This document shows, one piece after another, positions 35,892-47,571 of a DNA stretch of 64,000 nucleotides. The notes under the pieces were generated by a model. That model did not search any database. It was not told the DNA's origin and saw nothing but the letters and a program-made list of their open reading frames with translations. The first letter of the stretch is position 1. Every line of letters starts with the position of its first letter. The stretch comes from Triangularia verruculosa (taxonomy: Eukaryota; Ascomycota; Sordariomycetes; Sordariales; Podosporaceae), in assembly GCA_033296885.1 (NCBI GenBank), contig MU863900.1, positions 62,001 through 126,000 on the forward strand, in the 5' to 3' direction. The position numbers and the translations under genes were made by a program.

Positions 35892-36423
35892 ATGGGCGGT
35901 TCAACCCCATCCCTGAAGCCGATGTTTTTCACCTACCCTGGCCATGGAGAGATACTCTCCAAGGAGTTCCACTACAGCCAGGCTGTTCGCATTGGGAATC
36001 GCATCGAGATTTCTGGCGAAGGTACGTCCCCGCTTGAGTGCACTGCTTTCCAAATGCTACCTGGCCACCATCTCACATCAAAATTCGGGAGGAAATAGGA
36101 GGCTGGAACCCGACCACTGGCGCCATATCTTCCTCTCTAGCTGAAGAGATTGAGCACGCTTTCTCCAACGTTGAGTTGGCTCTTCAAGCGGCCTCTCCCG
36201 ATCCCACCACGAAAGTGACCTGGCGCCAGTGTACACTATGCGATCCTTCCACACGCCCGCCAGCCTGACCGAGGAGGGCCTGACAGCTGTGGCGGCTACC
36301 CTCAAGAGGTTCTGCGGACCAGAGCATCGGCCTATCCTCACTGTAGTCGGAGTTCCCCAGCTTGCTCTGCCGGGAATGAACACTGAGATTGAGGTAGTGG
36401 CCTTGGTGGATTTGAACAACTGA
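35892..36423 (+). pseudogene. RidA/YjgF-like protein with one frameshift
   Basis: Exon 1 (35892-36021) encodes MGGSTPSLKPMFFTYPGHGE and HYSQAVRIGNRIEISGEG. After a 77-bp intron (GTACGT...ATAG), exon 2 from 36099 encodes GWNPTTGAISSSLAEEIEHA and ALQAASPDPTTKVTWRQ. At about 36228 the frame slips by one base: the continuation YTMRSFHTPASLTEEG...ILTVVGVPQLALPGMNTEIE is in another frame and ends at 36423. This fits loss of one G in a CAG-GTG context. RidA proteins hydrolyse reactive enamine/imine intermediates; fungal paralogues occur widely. Only this single lesion is seen, so it may be a recent pseudogene or an assembly error. Confidence 0.8.
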
Positions 36424-37789
36424 GCATTTGTTAGCCTGCTCTTCTGCTGGAAGCATAGCTGGGTGCATATGGTGATTTGGATATGACCGAGGCTAGATCT
36501 GTGATAAGAAACGTGTGGTTGTCATGTGCAAAAAAGAAGAAGGGCCAGATGATGCTAGAAAGAGGGCAGCCCGAACAGGATGACAGGGGCGAAAGAGCAC
36601 TGCGGTATGACAGCACCTGCATGCCGGGCGGAGTTGTCGAGACGTAGTGGAACGCAGCAGAGAGAACAGTTAGATTATTACCTCATGACACGGTAATAAG
36701 TAAACGACATATGCGTGTGACAGCTGTTTTTTTGTGTTTGTTTCTAGCTCTACTGTCGGCTCACGCACTGGCCTTGAGACGCTACCTACCTTGGCGCATA
36801 TTGGAGTTGGAGGCGGGTGTGGTTGCCAACTCAATGCAGGACATCAAGGGTGGTCGTGTACACAGTATCATGTCGGCACCCGACCCTGGCCCCAGATGAA
36901 TGGGGGTACCTGGCACCGAATCGGCGGGTGGAATTCAACGTTTTCAGGGGGAAGCTAGGTCCATGCCCGACCCCGCATCCGATGGGGTACCTAGGAGAGC
37001 CGAGGCCCATCGATGGCGTTTTTTGACCATCGTCACGACTGAAGGGTCTGGATTGACACCTGGAGTAAGCTGAAGGGCGAGTTCAGATAGAAAGGTACTT
37101 GGTATCGTACGGCGGTGATGGGAAACAAAGAGTGGTGTGGTACCCAAGTAAAAACATCCGCAATGGCCGATGATTTGTAATGCATCTCCGATTCGAAATC
37201 CAAAATAGAGTTGACCGCGGCCCCATGGCTCAGATGCTTCCCCGCAGAATCCCCAAACCGGCGGGCTCGGCGGGGTTCAGCCACAGCCGTCTCCAACCAA
37301 AACAACCAGGAACATTCAATCCAATAAGGGGGTGGGAACGAACGCTGTCATCGAGTCCAGACGGGATTCCGGATACCTATACACCACGACATGTGGTCAC
37401 CAGCAATGCTACCTAGCACCAACAGGAGCCACCAGTTGGTCGCACTCTCACCTCATGCAGTTGCTCACCTAATCCCGTCCGGCCCTTTCGCGCCGGGTTA
37501 TCTCCGCTTCGGCAATGACGGCACCCAAGCTCCAAACTGCTGCTGCTGCTCGCTGCTGCTGCTGCTGCTCAACATGTCCAGCGCCATGGTGGCCAGTGAT
37601 CGTGCAACTAAGTTCTGCATGGAAACCCGCGAATCGACCTTGACCCCCCTGTCGCTCCAATCTGGACAAAACCGACCGCTTGCCCACCTTCTTCGTCCTC
37701 TATTTCTTGGCTCCCATCTTGAACCGAGCCACAGGCGTCAAGCATGAGACTTTGCATATCCCATCCGCATTCACGCCCATTCAGACAAA
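36424..37789. other. Intergenic, MFS promoter side
   Basis: It contains GGTACC and CCTACC-type motifs around 36783 and 36983 and the CTG repeat at 37537. No gene is recognised. Confidence 0.55.
37537..37571. repeat. (CTG)n microsatellite
   Basis: About eleven CTG units interrupted once by a CG step, 220 bp upstream of the transporter start codon, probably in its leader or promoter. Confidence 0.9.
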
Positions 37790-39767
37790 ATGGATGAAAA
37801 GAGCAACCGTCAGAGCCGGGAGGCATCGACATCAACCCCAGCTACCTTGGTCGCCGAACCAACATCATCGGGCTCTAGTGCTTCCTCGGTGGCTCCCAAG
37901 AGGGAAGTCGCTTCTTCTCCCGATCAAGACGACCGCCGGGCACGCGCCGTTCATCCCGATACCGACCACGCAGAGGCAGAAGCCGCTGATCCTGGCCATG
38001 AGCTTGACGTCGAGCTCGGCAGAGTAGGTTTACTTCACCTTGCCTCACCGCGCTCATGTCGGTACTGGCCTCGTAGTCGTCAGTATTGCTGACCTCATTC
38101 TCAGGCGCAAACCATGGAAGAAATCAGGCGCATCGGAACCCGCGGCAGCGTCAAGAGCAAAGCCTCCCGCGTCCTCAGCGTCGTTGGGCGGCGCAAGACC
38201 AAGGACCGAGAGCGTATCCCCTTCATCCCCGTCCCTGTCACCAACCTCGACCAAGGCGTCATTGGCTGGGAGGGTCAGGATGATCCCGAAATGCCTCTCA
38301 ACTTTCCCAACCGCAAAAAATATCTGATTTTGTGTTTGCTCTCGGCTATCACGTTGCTTACTCCTTTCGCATCGTCGATTCTGGCACCGGGCATCACGTA
38401 TCTAAACCGGGACTTTGGGAACGAAAACGAGATTGTGGGCGCCATGACAGTTAGCGTGTACCTGTTGGGGTACACGGTTGGGCCCTTGTTCCTCGCGCCG
38501 TTGAGTGAGATTTACGGGCGAAGGGTTGTCTTGAGTTCCGCCAACTGGTTCTTTTGCGTTTGGCAGATCGGTTGCGCATTGGCGCCGACGATTGAGTCAC
38601 TGATAGTGTTTCGATTCCTCGCTGGCGTGGGCGGTGCTGGTTGCTTGGTAAGTTCCTCTGGACAGCCGGTTCTGCAACATGTCTTGTTTGAATCGCTAAT
38701 CGTCGTTGGTTCGCAGACGCTTGGAGCAGGCATCATAGCAGACCTGTTTCGCACCGACGAAAGAGGATTCGCCATTGGAATTGTGACGTTAGGACCTTTG
38801 ATTGGTTTGTATACACACACTCAACGGTGGAAGGAAAATCGCTAACCTTTTTCCAGGCCCAACCGTTGGCCCCGTCATTGGCGGCTTTGTGTCTCAGACT
38901 ATCGGCTGGCGCTGGGATTTCTGGATCGTCTTGATCACATCCGTCGTGGTCTGTGGGCTTACTGAGCTCTTCAACCAAGAAACAAATCCTCGCGTGCTGA
39001 TTGAGCGGAAGGTCAAGCGAGCTGCTGCAGAGTCGGGGCGGACCGATCTAAGGAGTTGTTACGAGACCGGCGAACAGATGAGCCACAGGCGAATTCTACT
39101 TAACGGTCTCGTTCGTCCTACCAAGATGCTTTTCCTTTCACCGCTTGTCCTGTTCATCTCGATCTACATTGCGTTTACCTATGGTACGCTCTACCTCCTC
39201 TTCACCACCATCCCAATAGTGTTCCAGGAGACCTATGGTTGGAGTATTGGCATAACGGGCCTGATCTACATATGTCTCGGCATTGGAAACATGTGCGGGT
39301 GGGCTGTGGTCACAGCAACTTCGGACAAAGGTGTCGTTCGGCGAACCAAGGAGAACCATGGGGTTTTCGAACCTGAGATGCGTTTGCCTTTGAGCATCTG
39401 GGCCAGCACTTTACTCCCCATTACCTTTTTCTGGTACGGTTGGACCACTCAGTACCACACCCACTGGATTCTCCCAGTAATCGCCCTTTTTCCCTTCTCG
39501 TTTGGCATCATCGGAATATTCATTCCTTTGACAACATACCTGATCGACTGCTACCCAATATACGCTGCATCAGCTATTGCGGCCAATACAGTTGCCCGGA
39601 GTTTGGCCGGTATGTTGCTCCCCCTTGCTGGCCCATCCATGTACCAAAACCTTGGGTTCGGTTGGGGAAATTCGTTACTCGGATTCATTTGCATTCTTAT
39701 GATCCCGGTGCCACTGCTGCTCCACAGGTACGGAGCGAGGCTGAGGAAGATGGGTCTGCAGTTGTAG
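37790..39767 (+). CDS. MFS transporter, DHA1 family
   Basis: Four exons (37790-38023, 38105-38647, 38717-38804, 38857-39767) sum to 1776 nt, 591 aa. A polar N-terminus of about 140 residues precedes 12 predicted membrane helices. Signatures are DPEMPLNFPNRKKY before helix 1, PLSEIYGRR (motif A, loop 2-3), FRFLAGVGGAG (motif B) and GPTVGPVIGGF (motif C of antiporters, helix 5). This matches fungal H+-antiporters of the polyamine/drug class (Tpo1/Flu1-like) in the plasma membrane. The gene is intact, unlike both left-hand neighbours. Substrate cannot be read from sequence; export of a metabolite or toxic compound is plausible. Confidence 0.92.
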
Positions 39768-41471
39768 GTACAGGATATGGATGTTGATGTCAGGTTGTGT
39801 GTTTATTGGGTACATAGCTGGTGTATCGCTTCAGCGCCAGGTGTTTGGCCGTGGACAGATTTATTGCATTCCAAGGCGTTTGACTTTGATTTTCTTCTTT
39901 ACATAGCGAGGTCTTTTTTTTCTTTTCTTTTTTCGTGTCTCTTTTATTTTTGTTTTTTGTTTTTTAGATTTATGTACTCAATTCCTTTGGTATAAACTCC
40001 TTTTGAATCATTTTTTTTATCCAGGCCCTCATTATCACGAGGCCCCGTGGAAAAAGCCATCACAGCTGTATACCACTTCCAGTAAGTTATATACCTACTC
40101 ATGTTTGATCACAGATCAAGAAGACGGAAATCTTACGCAGCAATTGCAGCAGCAATCTCAAATTTTCTGGTATTAGTGATGATGGCAGCCAGAGACTAAA
40201 GCCAGATAGGTATCGACCATTTTTACGCTCAACATTTGAGAAGGTCAATATCGGGCCTAAGATGAAAGCAATCGTATCAAGGGAAGCCGCAGCCGACAGT
40301 CTCCGAGCTGTAGAGAATGAAGGTATATCTCCCCTTCTCTCACCGGTAAAGACCGACCAGTATAATCCCTCAATCCTTTTGTAAACCAGTCTATATATAG
40401 CCCTCCCAGTACTATCTGGTCGTCTTCATATCGCAAAGAGTCCAACACAAAGCCGCTCAGATAGAAGGCCTACATAAGGACCATCTCCTGATTGCCAAGA
40501 TCGAAGCATCGAGCCGTGCCGCCATCATGCAGTCAGCAGCTAAGTTTCTGTTCGGGTACGTGGCGACACAGGCCGTTCCAGAGACCGCTGAATGGATATC
40601 ATGATGAACAACGGTCTCTCCAGTGGGTGGCTGCTGAAATATCAGGTTTGATATCTCGTCAATTACGACCAAACAACAACAGCTACTATGGTTTAATTGT
40701 CGTCGACCGCCCACGCACCAAAGTCTTGAAAGGGGACGAATTAGGTAGGACCCCGGACTCGAAAACCTTCCCGGCCAATAAAGTTGATGAGGGCGACGAA
40801 GGCGATGCAATGATTGCGGAGGACGCTTCGCTTGGTATCAGACGGTGCCGACACCGGTACCACAAAATCGTCCAGCAGCGCGAGCTCGAGGCGCAACAAC
40901 TAGACCCGTATTCGCTGCACAATCCGTCGTTTCCATCTGATGCCTGTCACCAAAATCTTGCTGAAATGGACATCAAGAACCAGGCTTGACGAGAGAGCCG
41001 TCGTATAGAAATTCGGGTCTGCCAGATATTATATCTTTGATATAGCGAGAGCTGAAAATGAGTCGATCACGGATCAACGGAGGCGGAGCGGGCCGTGGGC
41101 CGGCTACTGACTGAAGCGTACAGGGATCTATTACCGACAGCTTAGTGGCTCTGGGGTCATGAGGGTCAACGGATGCAAGGATGGCCCAACACAACCGCCA
41201 ATAACGCACGGTAAAAGGAAAAAATACATTCTCCATGCAACCATCGCAGCCGCGTTGTGGGTGAATTGGGACGTCCCGGGAGATGCTCTGATGCTTTCTG
41301 GCACTTTATCCCGGTGGGGATTGCAACTGCAGTGCGCCATTTCCCGGAGACATGGCACCAGGTGGAGTGCCTGGACCCGAGCATCATGGCATAAAGTAAA
41401 CAATTTAACCTCAGTTTGGAGCATTGATGACTCTCATACCAACATTCAATATCATCATCGCTAGAACCAAA
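39768..41471. other. Intergenic with an unassigned coding-like segment
   Basis: Mostly T-rich 3' flank of the transporter (39900-40020), then a segment with coding character (see 40401-40989). The 41000-41470 part is the promoter of the OsmC gene. Confidence 0.5.
40401..40989 (+). other. Possible small gene or gene remnant, unassigned
   Basis: Two coherent peptides occur in different frames. One is open from 40401 to about 40605 and includes HKAAQIEGLHKDHLLIAKIE and SSRAAIMQSAAKFLFG, with a GTACGT donor after FG. The other, ending at 40989, includes RELEAQQLDPYSLHNPSF and AEMDIKNQA. The amino-acid composition looks coding, but no splice combination I tried joins them in frame. No domain is recognised. 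It may be a short species-specific gene with missed exons or a remnant. Confidence 0.3.
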
Positions 41472-42023
41472 ATGTTCCGCACCAGCCTGTCAAGAACCGC
41501 CACTTGTGCAGTCCGCACATTCTCTACCACTGCCACCAAGTCATCATCCATTCCGCTCCGCATCTGCGGCCGTGGCACGGGCACCAAGCAGACCATCACC
41601 ATCAAAGACAAACCATATACCATCCAAACTGACACCTACCCAGTCCTTGGTGGCGCCGATTCGGCTCCATCCCCAGTCGCCTACAATCTCGCGTCTCTGA
41701 CTTCCTGCAACCAAGTAACGGGCGCCAAGGTAGCCGAGGACCACGGCATCAAGCTTGGCGAGTGGAACGTTCGTCTTGACGCCGTCCTGCCCACTGACGT
41801 CCTGGTACATGGCAAGTGCGAGGGCAACCCCAACTGGGAGAGTGTGAAGCTATTTGTGAGAGTGCAGACCAATATCCTGGAGTCTGTCAAGGGGGACAAC
41901 TTGGAGGCCGATGCCAGGTTTCGTCACTTTGTCAAGGAGATCGAGAGGAGGTGCCCAATTACACAACTATTCAAGCGAAGCGGGGTGCCGTACGAGAGTG
42001 AGTGGATGAATGAGGCTCTATAA
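41472..42023 (+). CDS. OsmC/Ohr-family protein, mitochondrial
   Basis: An intronless frame of 183 aa; the start at 41472 gives MFRTSLSRTATCAVRTFSTT, an arginine/serine-rich, acid-free presequence typical of mitochondrial import. (An upstream in-frame ATG at 41424 exists but would bury it.) The mature part has the OsmC fold signature: SPVAYNLASLTSCNQVTG with the first redox cysteine, and RRCPITQLFKRSGV with the second cysteine in the usual CP motif. Such proteins reduce organic hydroperoxides through the two cysteines. Length is normal and both cysteines are present, so activity is plausible. Confidence 0.9.
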   Translation: MFRTSLSRTATCAVRTFSTTATKSSSIPLRICGRGTGTKQTITIKDKPYTIQTDTYPVLGGADSAPSPVAYNLASLTSCNQVTGAKVAEDHGIKLGEWNVRLDAVLPTDVLVHGKCEGNPNWESVKLFVRVQTNILESVKGDNLEADARFRHFVKEIERRCPITQLFKRSGVPYESEWMNEAL

Positions 42024-42839
42024 TGAGGTTTTGAGGAGGTTGTTTACCAACCTAACATTGTACACATACTCTTTGAATCAGGGGAGCGTTGTAAGGATTA
42101 AGCGGGGTCCTGTATTTCTAGCCTTTTTAGGGATCATTTGTATCATCTCGGCGTTGCCAGTTGGGGGCCAAATGTCATTACTATTCCAAGAAAAGTCACC
42201 GCTGCATCATACCCTAAAGTGCACTACATACGCTAGGGCCGGTGATCTTTCCTTTCTTGTCCGGTCGTCGTTGTACCTCACATCGCCAAGTTAGATCTCA
42301 CGCAAATCAGATCCCTCGGACATGGCGAAAAGAGAGGAGCCAAAATTCTCACCATGGAATGATCAAGGCTTGGGCACTACGGAAGGGACCAACCTGCATT
42401 GGAATGTAACCCGGGCAGTCAGCAGTATGATCGCCCTTGTGTTATGGGAGCTCGAGTAGACAGACAAAGCACCCTCTACTCCTTAGTCGATTTCAGAAAC
42501 TAGGTATTCAGTTCCGATTGGCAAAAGGATAATCGCACAGTTTCAAAATTCCATCATTCAGCTTCGCCCCAAAGGCCGGGAAACAGATCCAGAAGATGGA
42601 TACTTCAACCTGTCCACCCGGGACTACTGCGTTGGGCAAGTCTACACCAACTACCTTATGCCTTCCGAGCGCTTGGAGACATGTACACCTGGTGCGTCTC
42701 CCCAATGACATGCGGCGAAAAAGCAGACGCACACCTTCGAGTCATCCGAAATGCGCCGCTTCCAAGATCACTAGGTAGCTAGGCTTTTATCCGAGGCGGC
42801 TTCATCTTCATGATGTAAGGCATCATCGCCATTATGCGA
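42024..42839. other. Intergenic with coding remnant
   Basis: The part from about 42520 to 42780 reads as GYFNLSTRDYCVGQVYTNYL in one frame and, after a break near 42664, ALGDMYTWCVSPMTCGEKAD in another. The composition is clearly protein-like but I do not recognise the family. It may be the 5' part of the acyltransferase remnant or another broken gene. Confidence 0.4.
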
Positions 42840-43590
42840 ACGATATCATGGGCTGGACACGTGAGCTACACCAACTTGCCGAAAACTGCGCTGCCATCTG
42901 GCCCAACCCAACTACGCCCGCCTTGCCTCCTTGGGATCTGTCTGCCCAAAAGCAAGACCGCCGCTCTGAAAGAACTCGCCGGCCCAACAGATGGCAGTTA
43001 CTACATCTCAAGCTACGATGCTTACAATGCTCACATTCGGAGGCCCTTGACCAGACACCGTCTTGCTTTGTTTCCCAACTCTACCGCAGAAGCAGCAAAT
43101 GCCCCTCTGCTGTGGGGAGAGGCAGTCGACATGCGTCGCCGCTTCAAAAAACCACCCATCGCTTGGCGCACCCAAGGAAATGTCGTCTATGTTGCCCTCA
43201 GTACCTAGCCAGTCTCTGCCCGAGCTCAAGCATCTCGCTATCTCTGAGGTTGTTTTAGAGGCCCTTTGCGGAAGCTGACGTGGTACATCCGTCAGTTGAC
43301 AAGCTCGGTCGCCCAGGACTCTTGCTGCAGATTGAGCGGCATCACGCCCATCCGGGACAAGACGGCTTTATTCCTGCGAATTGATTCGCTTCCGCCATTG
43401 AGTACGTTTATTACAGAATGGCGAGATACCGAGCCAATAGCCCCAGCGGAGATGACGAAGGCAATGAATTTAGCATTTCTATCTCGAGGGATATCAAAGA
43501 GAGCCGCCTGGCGGACGAGGAGTGGGGCAGCTTGTTTGAGTTTAGAGGGGTTGATGCTGATGATATGCATAGGAGGGGCTGAAGAGAAGG
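42840..43590 (+). pseudogene. BAHD/trichothecene-type acyltransferase remnant
   Basis: Pieces in several plus-strand frames match the C-terminal half of fungal transferase-family acyltransferases: LHQLAENCAAIWPNP, LAGPTDGSYYISSYDAYNAH, LLWGEAVDMRRRFKKPPI, RTQGNVVYVALS, LPELKHLAISEVVLEA, ITPIRDKTALFLRIDSLPPL, then GDDEGNEFSISISRDI and LADEEWGSLFEFRG near 43470-43550. The frame changes at least three times without splice signals. The N-terminal half with the HxxxD catalytic motif is not found. Intact relatives transfer acyl groups from CoA to hydroxyls in secondary metabolism. Confidence 0.75.
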
Positions 43591-44913
43591 CGAGGCGCAC
43601 GGGCCATATCACTCACCCATGAGTACCCCTGAGTTGCCCCTGAATCAGGTTTCTTTGTTCGTTTCGCTCGTAAACACAGAATGTCATAAATACATTTTTT
43701 TTTGAACGAATAATTTTCAGCTATTCATATCTTACAATAGTTTCTGCTTGCATTCTTTTCTTCAACTACACAGATCATCGCCAGCTGTGTCGATCACTGC
43801 CCTGGGCCGCCCCTCTCATGTCACTTGCACACCTACATCTCATCCACTTGACCTCTTTCCACCGTGGTGAAAGGCACCCCTGATGCTGTCCCATATTGTG
43901 TAATGAGATGTATTACTTGAGCCTGACCTTGTGCTCCATATGCTGCCTCGACGTCTCTCAGTGTTTTTCGAGGTTGTGCCCAAGGAAGAAGCCACTCTTC
44001 TGGCTTCTGCATAAGACCCTGTGCCATGATCACAGTCAATACTTCACCGTGAAAATGTATTGGCTTTTTTCAAGGTAGTCTTGGATATCATACAAATATT
44101 TCCGGCACCACCCCGGCCAAAAGACCGCCGACGTTCCCGTGGTTCCTGACTCAAGTGCCCGATGAAATGCATGACGGAATATGCTGTTGTTCGGCTTATT
44201 TTCCAGGAAAAGGACTACTCTAGCATTCGTATATATGGCCCCGGGCTTTATAGCTTCTGACCTTTTAAGATGACTTCATACGATGCACGAACACTAGCGA
44301 ATGGGCCCGAGCAGCTCGATAAGGTCTGAGGTTTTTATTGGCTCCCAAAACGGTCCGTGTCCATGACTAGGTAGGTTCTCACCACTATGTCGATCGTTGA
44401 TGCAGATCACTGCATCTCAGTGGCAGGATGCTGTCATCGTGGGGGTAGCAGACTGAAAACGTCAGTGACGTAGGTGTAAGACAACGTGTATTCGTTATAT
44501 GCGTTTGGACGAGCAATCTGTGCTTTATCCTCGGATTTAACAGCGTCTTATCCATCCGATCTCCTCACATCTCCTCTTCCCTCATCACTAAATTTCGGCA
44601 CCTATGTCACAGTTCACATCTGTCATCAGTCGTCCCACCGTAGCATGGATCCTACAGGGTGGTTATGCAAGGAAATGATTCGGTACCATCAGTAGCATAG
44701 GTATCATGACATCCAGGTTATATGATATCCTAAAATTTGAGTACCCTATCAAACGACTGACTAGGTAACATGCGCAAATCCAAGACTTGTGCACCCCTGT
44801 TGCAGTCCAGGTCACATCCACTTCATGGTTCACCCATGTGCAGTGCCATGCAAGAAGGACCCTGATCTCCACGGCGCAACCAAAATACAAAACAGATAAA
44901 GGAAAAATATTGA
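43591..44913. other. Intergenic
   Basis: No coding or RNA feature is recognised apart from a CTAGGTAGG motif near 44371. Confidence 0.55.
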
Positions 44914-45027
44914 TGAGAGGGGCGAGATTCGAACTCGCCTCCCTTTCGAGACTTCGGAATTCTGAGGAAAATTTGAATCCAGGCAAACATCCTGGCGTAG
45001 CGCCTTGGACCGCTCGGCCAACCTCCC
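44914..45027 (-). pseudogene. tRNA-Leu-like, probably defective (CAG type)
   Basis: The minus strand keeps the A-box (TTGGCCGAGCGG), the B-box (AGTTCGAATCT), a perfect T arm (GCGAG/CTCGC), a leucine-type variable arm and an intron with CCTGG complementary to CCAGG. However, the anticodon stem CTACG/CGAAG has an A-A mismatch. The loop is one base short, so the CAG anticodon is not preceded by the near-universal U33. The acceptor stem GGGAGGT/CCCTCTC contains a mismatch and a G-U. Compared with the intact tRNA-Leu at 13897 this looks like a decayed copy. Transcription by Pol III may still occur because both internal boxes remain. Confidence 0.7.
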
Positions 45028-45094
45028 ATGTTTTGGCTAGGTTGTTTTGCGCTCTAAGGACTGTAACCTAGAGCACTCCGAAGAAGACCCACAG

Positions 45095-46871
45095 CTAGAC
45101 TCTCCTCTTCATCAAGACATCGAGACCCGCTTGTCTGACAAAGAAGCTGTTGGTTACCTTCCACTCCTTACTCCCGTCAACGGGCTCGATGTCATAAAGG
45201 AGTGCCAGTGTGGCAAGGCCCTTGTAGATTTGATTCAAACCCAAGTGCTTCCCGAGACACATCCTGCTCCCGGCACCAAATGTCAAGTCCGCATTATTCA
45301 TCGCCTGGAGTCTGTCGTGGTACTTGGCCTCTGTCTCCTCTTCCAGCCTCAGCCATCGCTCCGGCTTGAACTCCTCGACATCTTGGCCCCAGACCGCCTT
45401 GTTCCGACACAAAACATAAGGGTTCATAGCAACCGCCGTAGCCTCGGGTAAATATTGGCCCGACGGCAACACGAAGCCTCCCGCAGGAACATATCTTTCG
45501 AGGCCCAGAGCAACGCCAGGTAAAATCCGCATACTCTCCCTCACCAGACCTTCCAGATACGGCACACTTCTCGCATCCTTGTAACTGACAGGACACTTTT
45601 CCCTAGTGACACCGGCCTTTTCAAGTTCCTCTCTCAACTTCTTCCATCGGCCATCAGCTCTGATGGAGTAGTAGATGGCGGTCTTGATGACACTGGAAGT
45701 GGTATCTGCCCCGGCGATCATGTTGCTCAGCGTGTATCTGATGATCATGGCGTCATCCACAACCTCTGGCGACTCCTGCCTCGCTTCGAGAAACATATCC
45801 AGAAAATCCATGTCCTTGCTCGTTTTCTCTTGAACATGAAGCCGCTTCATGATGTGTCCCACGCTCACCCCGACAATATGATTGAAACTCGGTGGCCCCA
45901 TCCGCATAATTTTGTTCTTGTCGAATATGTAATCGAGCCAGGGGATTGCGGTCATGAAAGCGAAGTAGTCGAGCGTCTTGTCTGCGGTAGACAAAGTCCC
46001 GTCAAAGTCCCTGCCCTCACGCAAATACCCGAGTGGCTGCGAAAATGTGACGTTTCCAATGAGATCCCAGGTATCTATCCCTGCGGTGTTAGCAAACTTC
46101 TCCTCAATGACGGAGAGTAATAAGGTAGGTAGGTAGGTAGGCGGCATATCTTACAGTAGATAATCCAATTGCCCAAGTCAAAGCCCCCTTCCCCAGCATT
46201 CTCATGAATTCTCTTGTTCAACTCCTGACAAAGTGAATCTACCACCACATCCATCTTTCTCTCAACTCTAGCCACCCCGGCAGCAGAATAATATTTTGCC
46301 ACCGGCCTCTTCCACCTGGCGTGCAGCTCTGCATCAATCTGACTGAACAGATTGTACATGGTCTCCCCAGTCTCCTTGACACGTGTGCTGCTGGAGAGAT
46401 AAAACTCTGTCTTTTTCCATTCCGCCTTTTTCTTCGCGGGGGTTCCAAACACAACCTTGATCAGTTCCGGGTAGTCAATATCAACAGTGTTGGGGCCGAT
46501 CCGAACAACGGGACCGTATTTTTGATGTAAACCGGCAATGTGAAGGTGGAAAGAGCCACGGGTGGTATGGTAGAGACGGTAGACGTTGGTGTAGCCTGTT
46601 GATCAGTCTTGTTAGTATACAACACAGCTCGGGGACAAGTGGTAAAGGCAGGAAAGCAAACAGATCACAACCACTCACGTGCCAGGAATGGGCCAGGCAA
46701 AGACCGAAGAGGAGATAGGAGATGCGGAATGACAAAGAACGAAAGAATGGTGACAGCAATAGCCGCTACAATCAGGATGTGGGTGTGAATCAAGATACCG
46801 AAACTATTAAAGGTGTTGAGGGTCCTCCATAGCAACTCCTCACAGCGCGGAAGGGTGAGCTTAGATTCCAT
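45095..46871 (-). CDS. Cytochrome P450 monooxygenase (pisatin demethylase-like)
   Basis: Exons 46871-46679, 46595-46155 and 46080-45095 sum to 1620 nt, 539 aa. The N-terminal membrane anchor (HILIVAAIAVTILSFFVIPH) is followed by the proline-rich SLPGPF hinge. Core motifs: MIAGADTTSSV (I-helix oxygen binding), ESMR of the K-helix ExxR, FKPERW, and FGAGSRMCLGKHL with the haem cysteine. The GYLREGRDFDG and PWLDYIFDKN region resembles the pisatin demethylase clade (CYP57-type). ER membrane monooxygenase; substrate unknown. All essential residues are present. Start chosen at MESKLTLP; upstream in-frame ATGs exist. Introns have a GCTAAC branch site. It is the best-preserved catabolic/biosynthetic gene of its neighbourhood. 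Confidence 0.92.
46124..46142. repeat. Tandem TAGG tetranucleotide in P450 intron
   Basis: About five GTAG/TAGG units inside the second intron of the P450 gene, just downstream of the donor in transcript orientation. It resembles the CCTA/TAGG motifs dispersed in intergenic DNA. Confidence 0.85.
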
Positions 46872-47571
46872 GGCTTCGGATTGTTCACACATTGCGTTTC
46901 CGCTGGTGAAAAGGACCCTGAACAAATTTGATCCACAAGACGCTTCACCTGAAGTAATAATCTACGAGAGCCCAAGGGCAACCCCATAAGGACATCCACC
47001 TCTTTAATTCAGTCATAGCCACCTAGGCCCGTCGCTGTAACTGTAACTGCCGATGCAACTATACCATATCTGACCACCACCGTGATGTTACACCAACTGC
47101 GGTCACCTACCTAAGGTACCTACCAACATCTGGTTACACAAAGAAGTTTGACCTACCACAAGGCCAGAATGCGGAGGGTTGTCACCCTTTCCATGCATTG
47201 CTCGTCAAGTTGGCATCGAGTTGGCAACCAGTCCAGGGCCTGTATGCTGCTGTGGCGTCAATAGTCGATGCAGGTTGTTGGAGATAGCACCCAACTTGGC
47301 TGAACCTTTGCTGATACCAAGAAATTTGCCCTGACAAAACTGGTTGCAGATGCGTCAGCTTCGGTTGGAAGCCTGGTGTTCAATCACTGTTTTGTTCTTT
47401 TTTTTTTATTTTTTTTTATTTTGGCGATCATGGCCCATGTCGTGATTTTCATTGGAGTTTCAATATATCTGAGCCCACTATGTACATACATCTAACCAAA
47501 TATGTGCAGTTTCCCACCCTTGAACTCAACCCTGATTCCACCTTCAAGTCCATATAAATTCCAAGATTGCT
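46872..47571. other. Intergenic
   Basis: The P450 promoter and the 3' flank of the carboxypeptidase gene. It carries an ACCTACCTAAGGTACCTACC palindromic motif at 47105-47124 and A/T tracts at 47400. No gene is seen. Confidence 0.55.
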
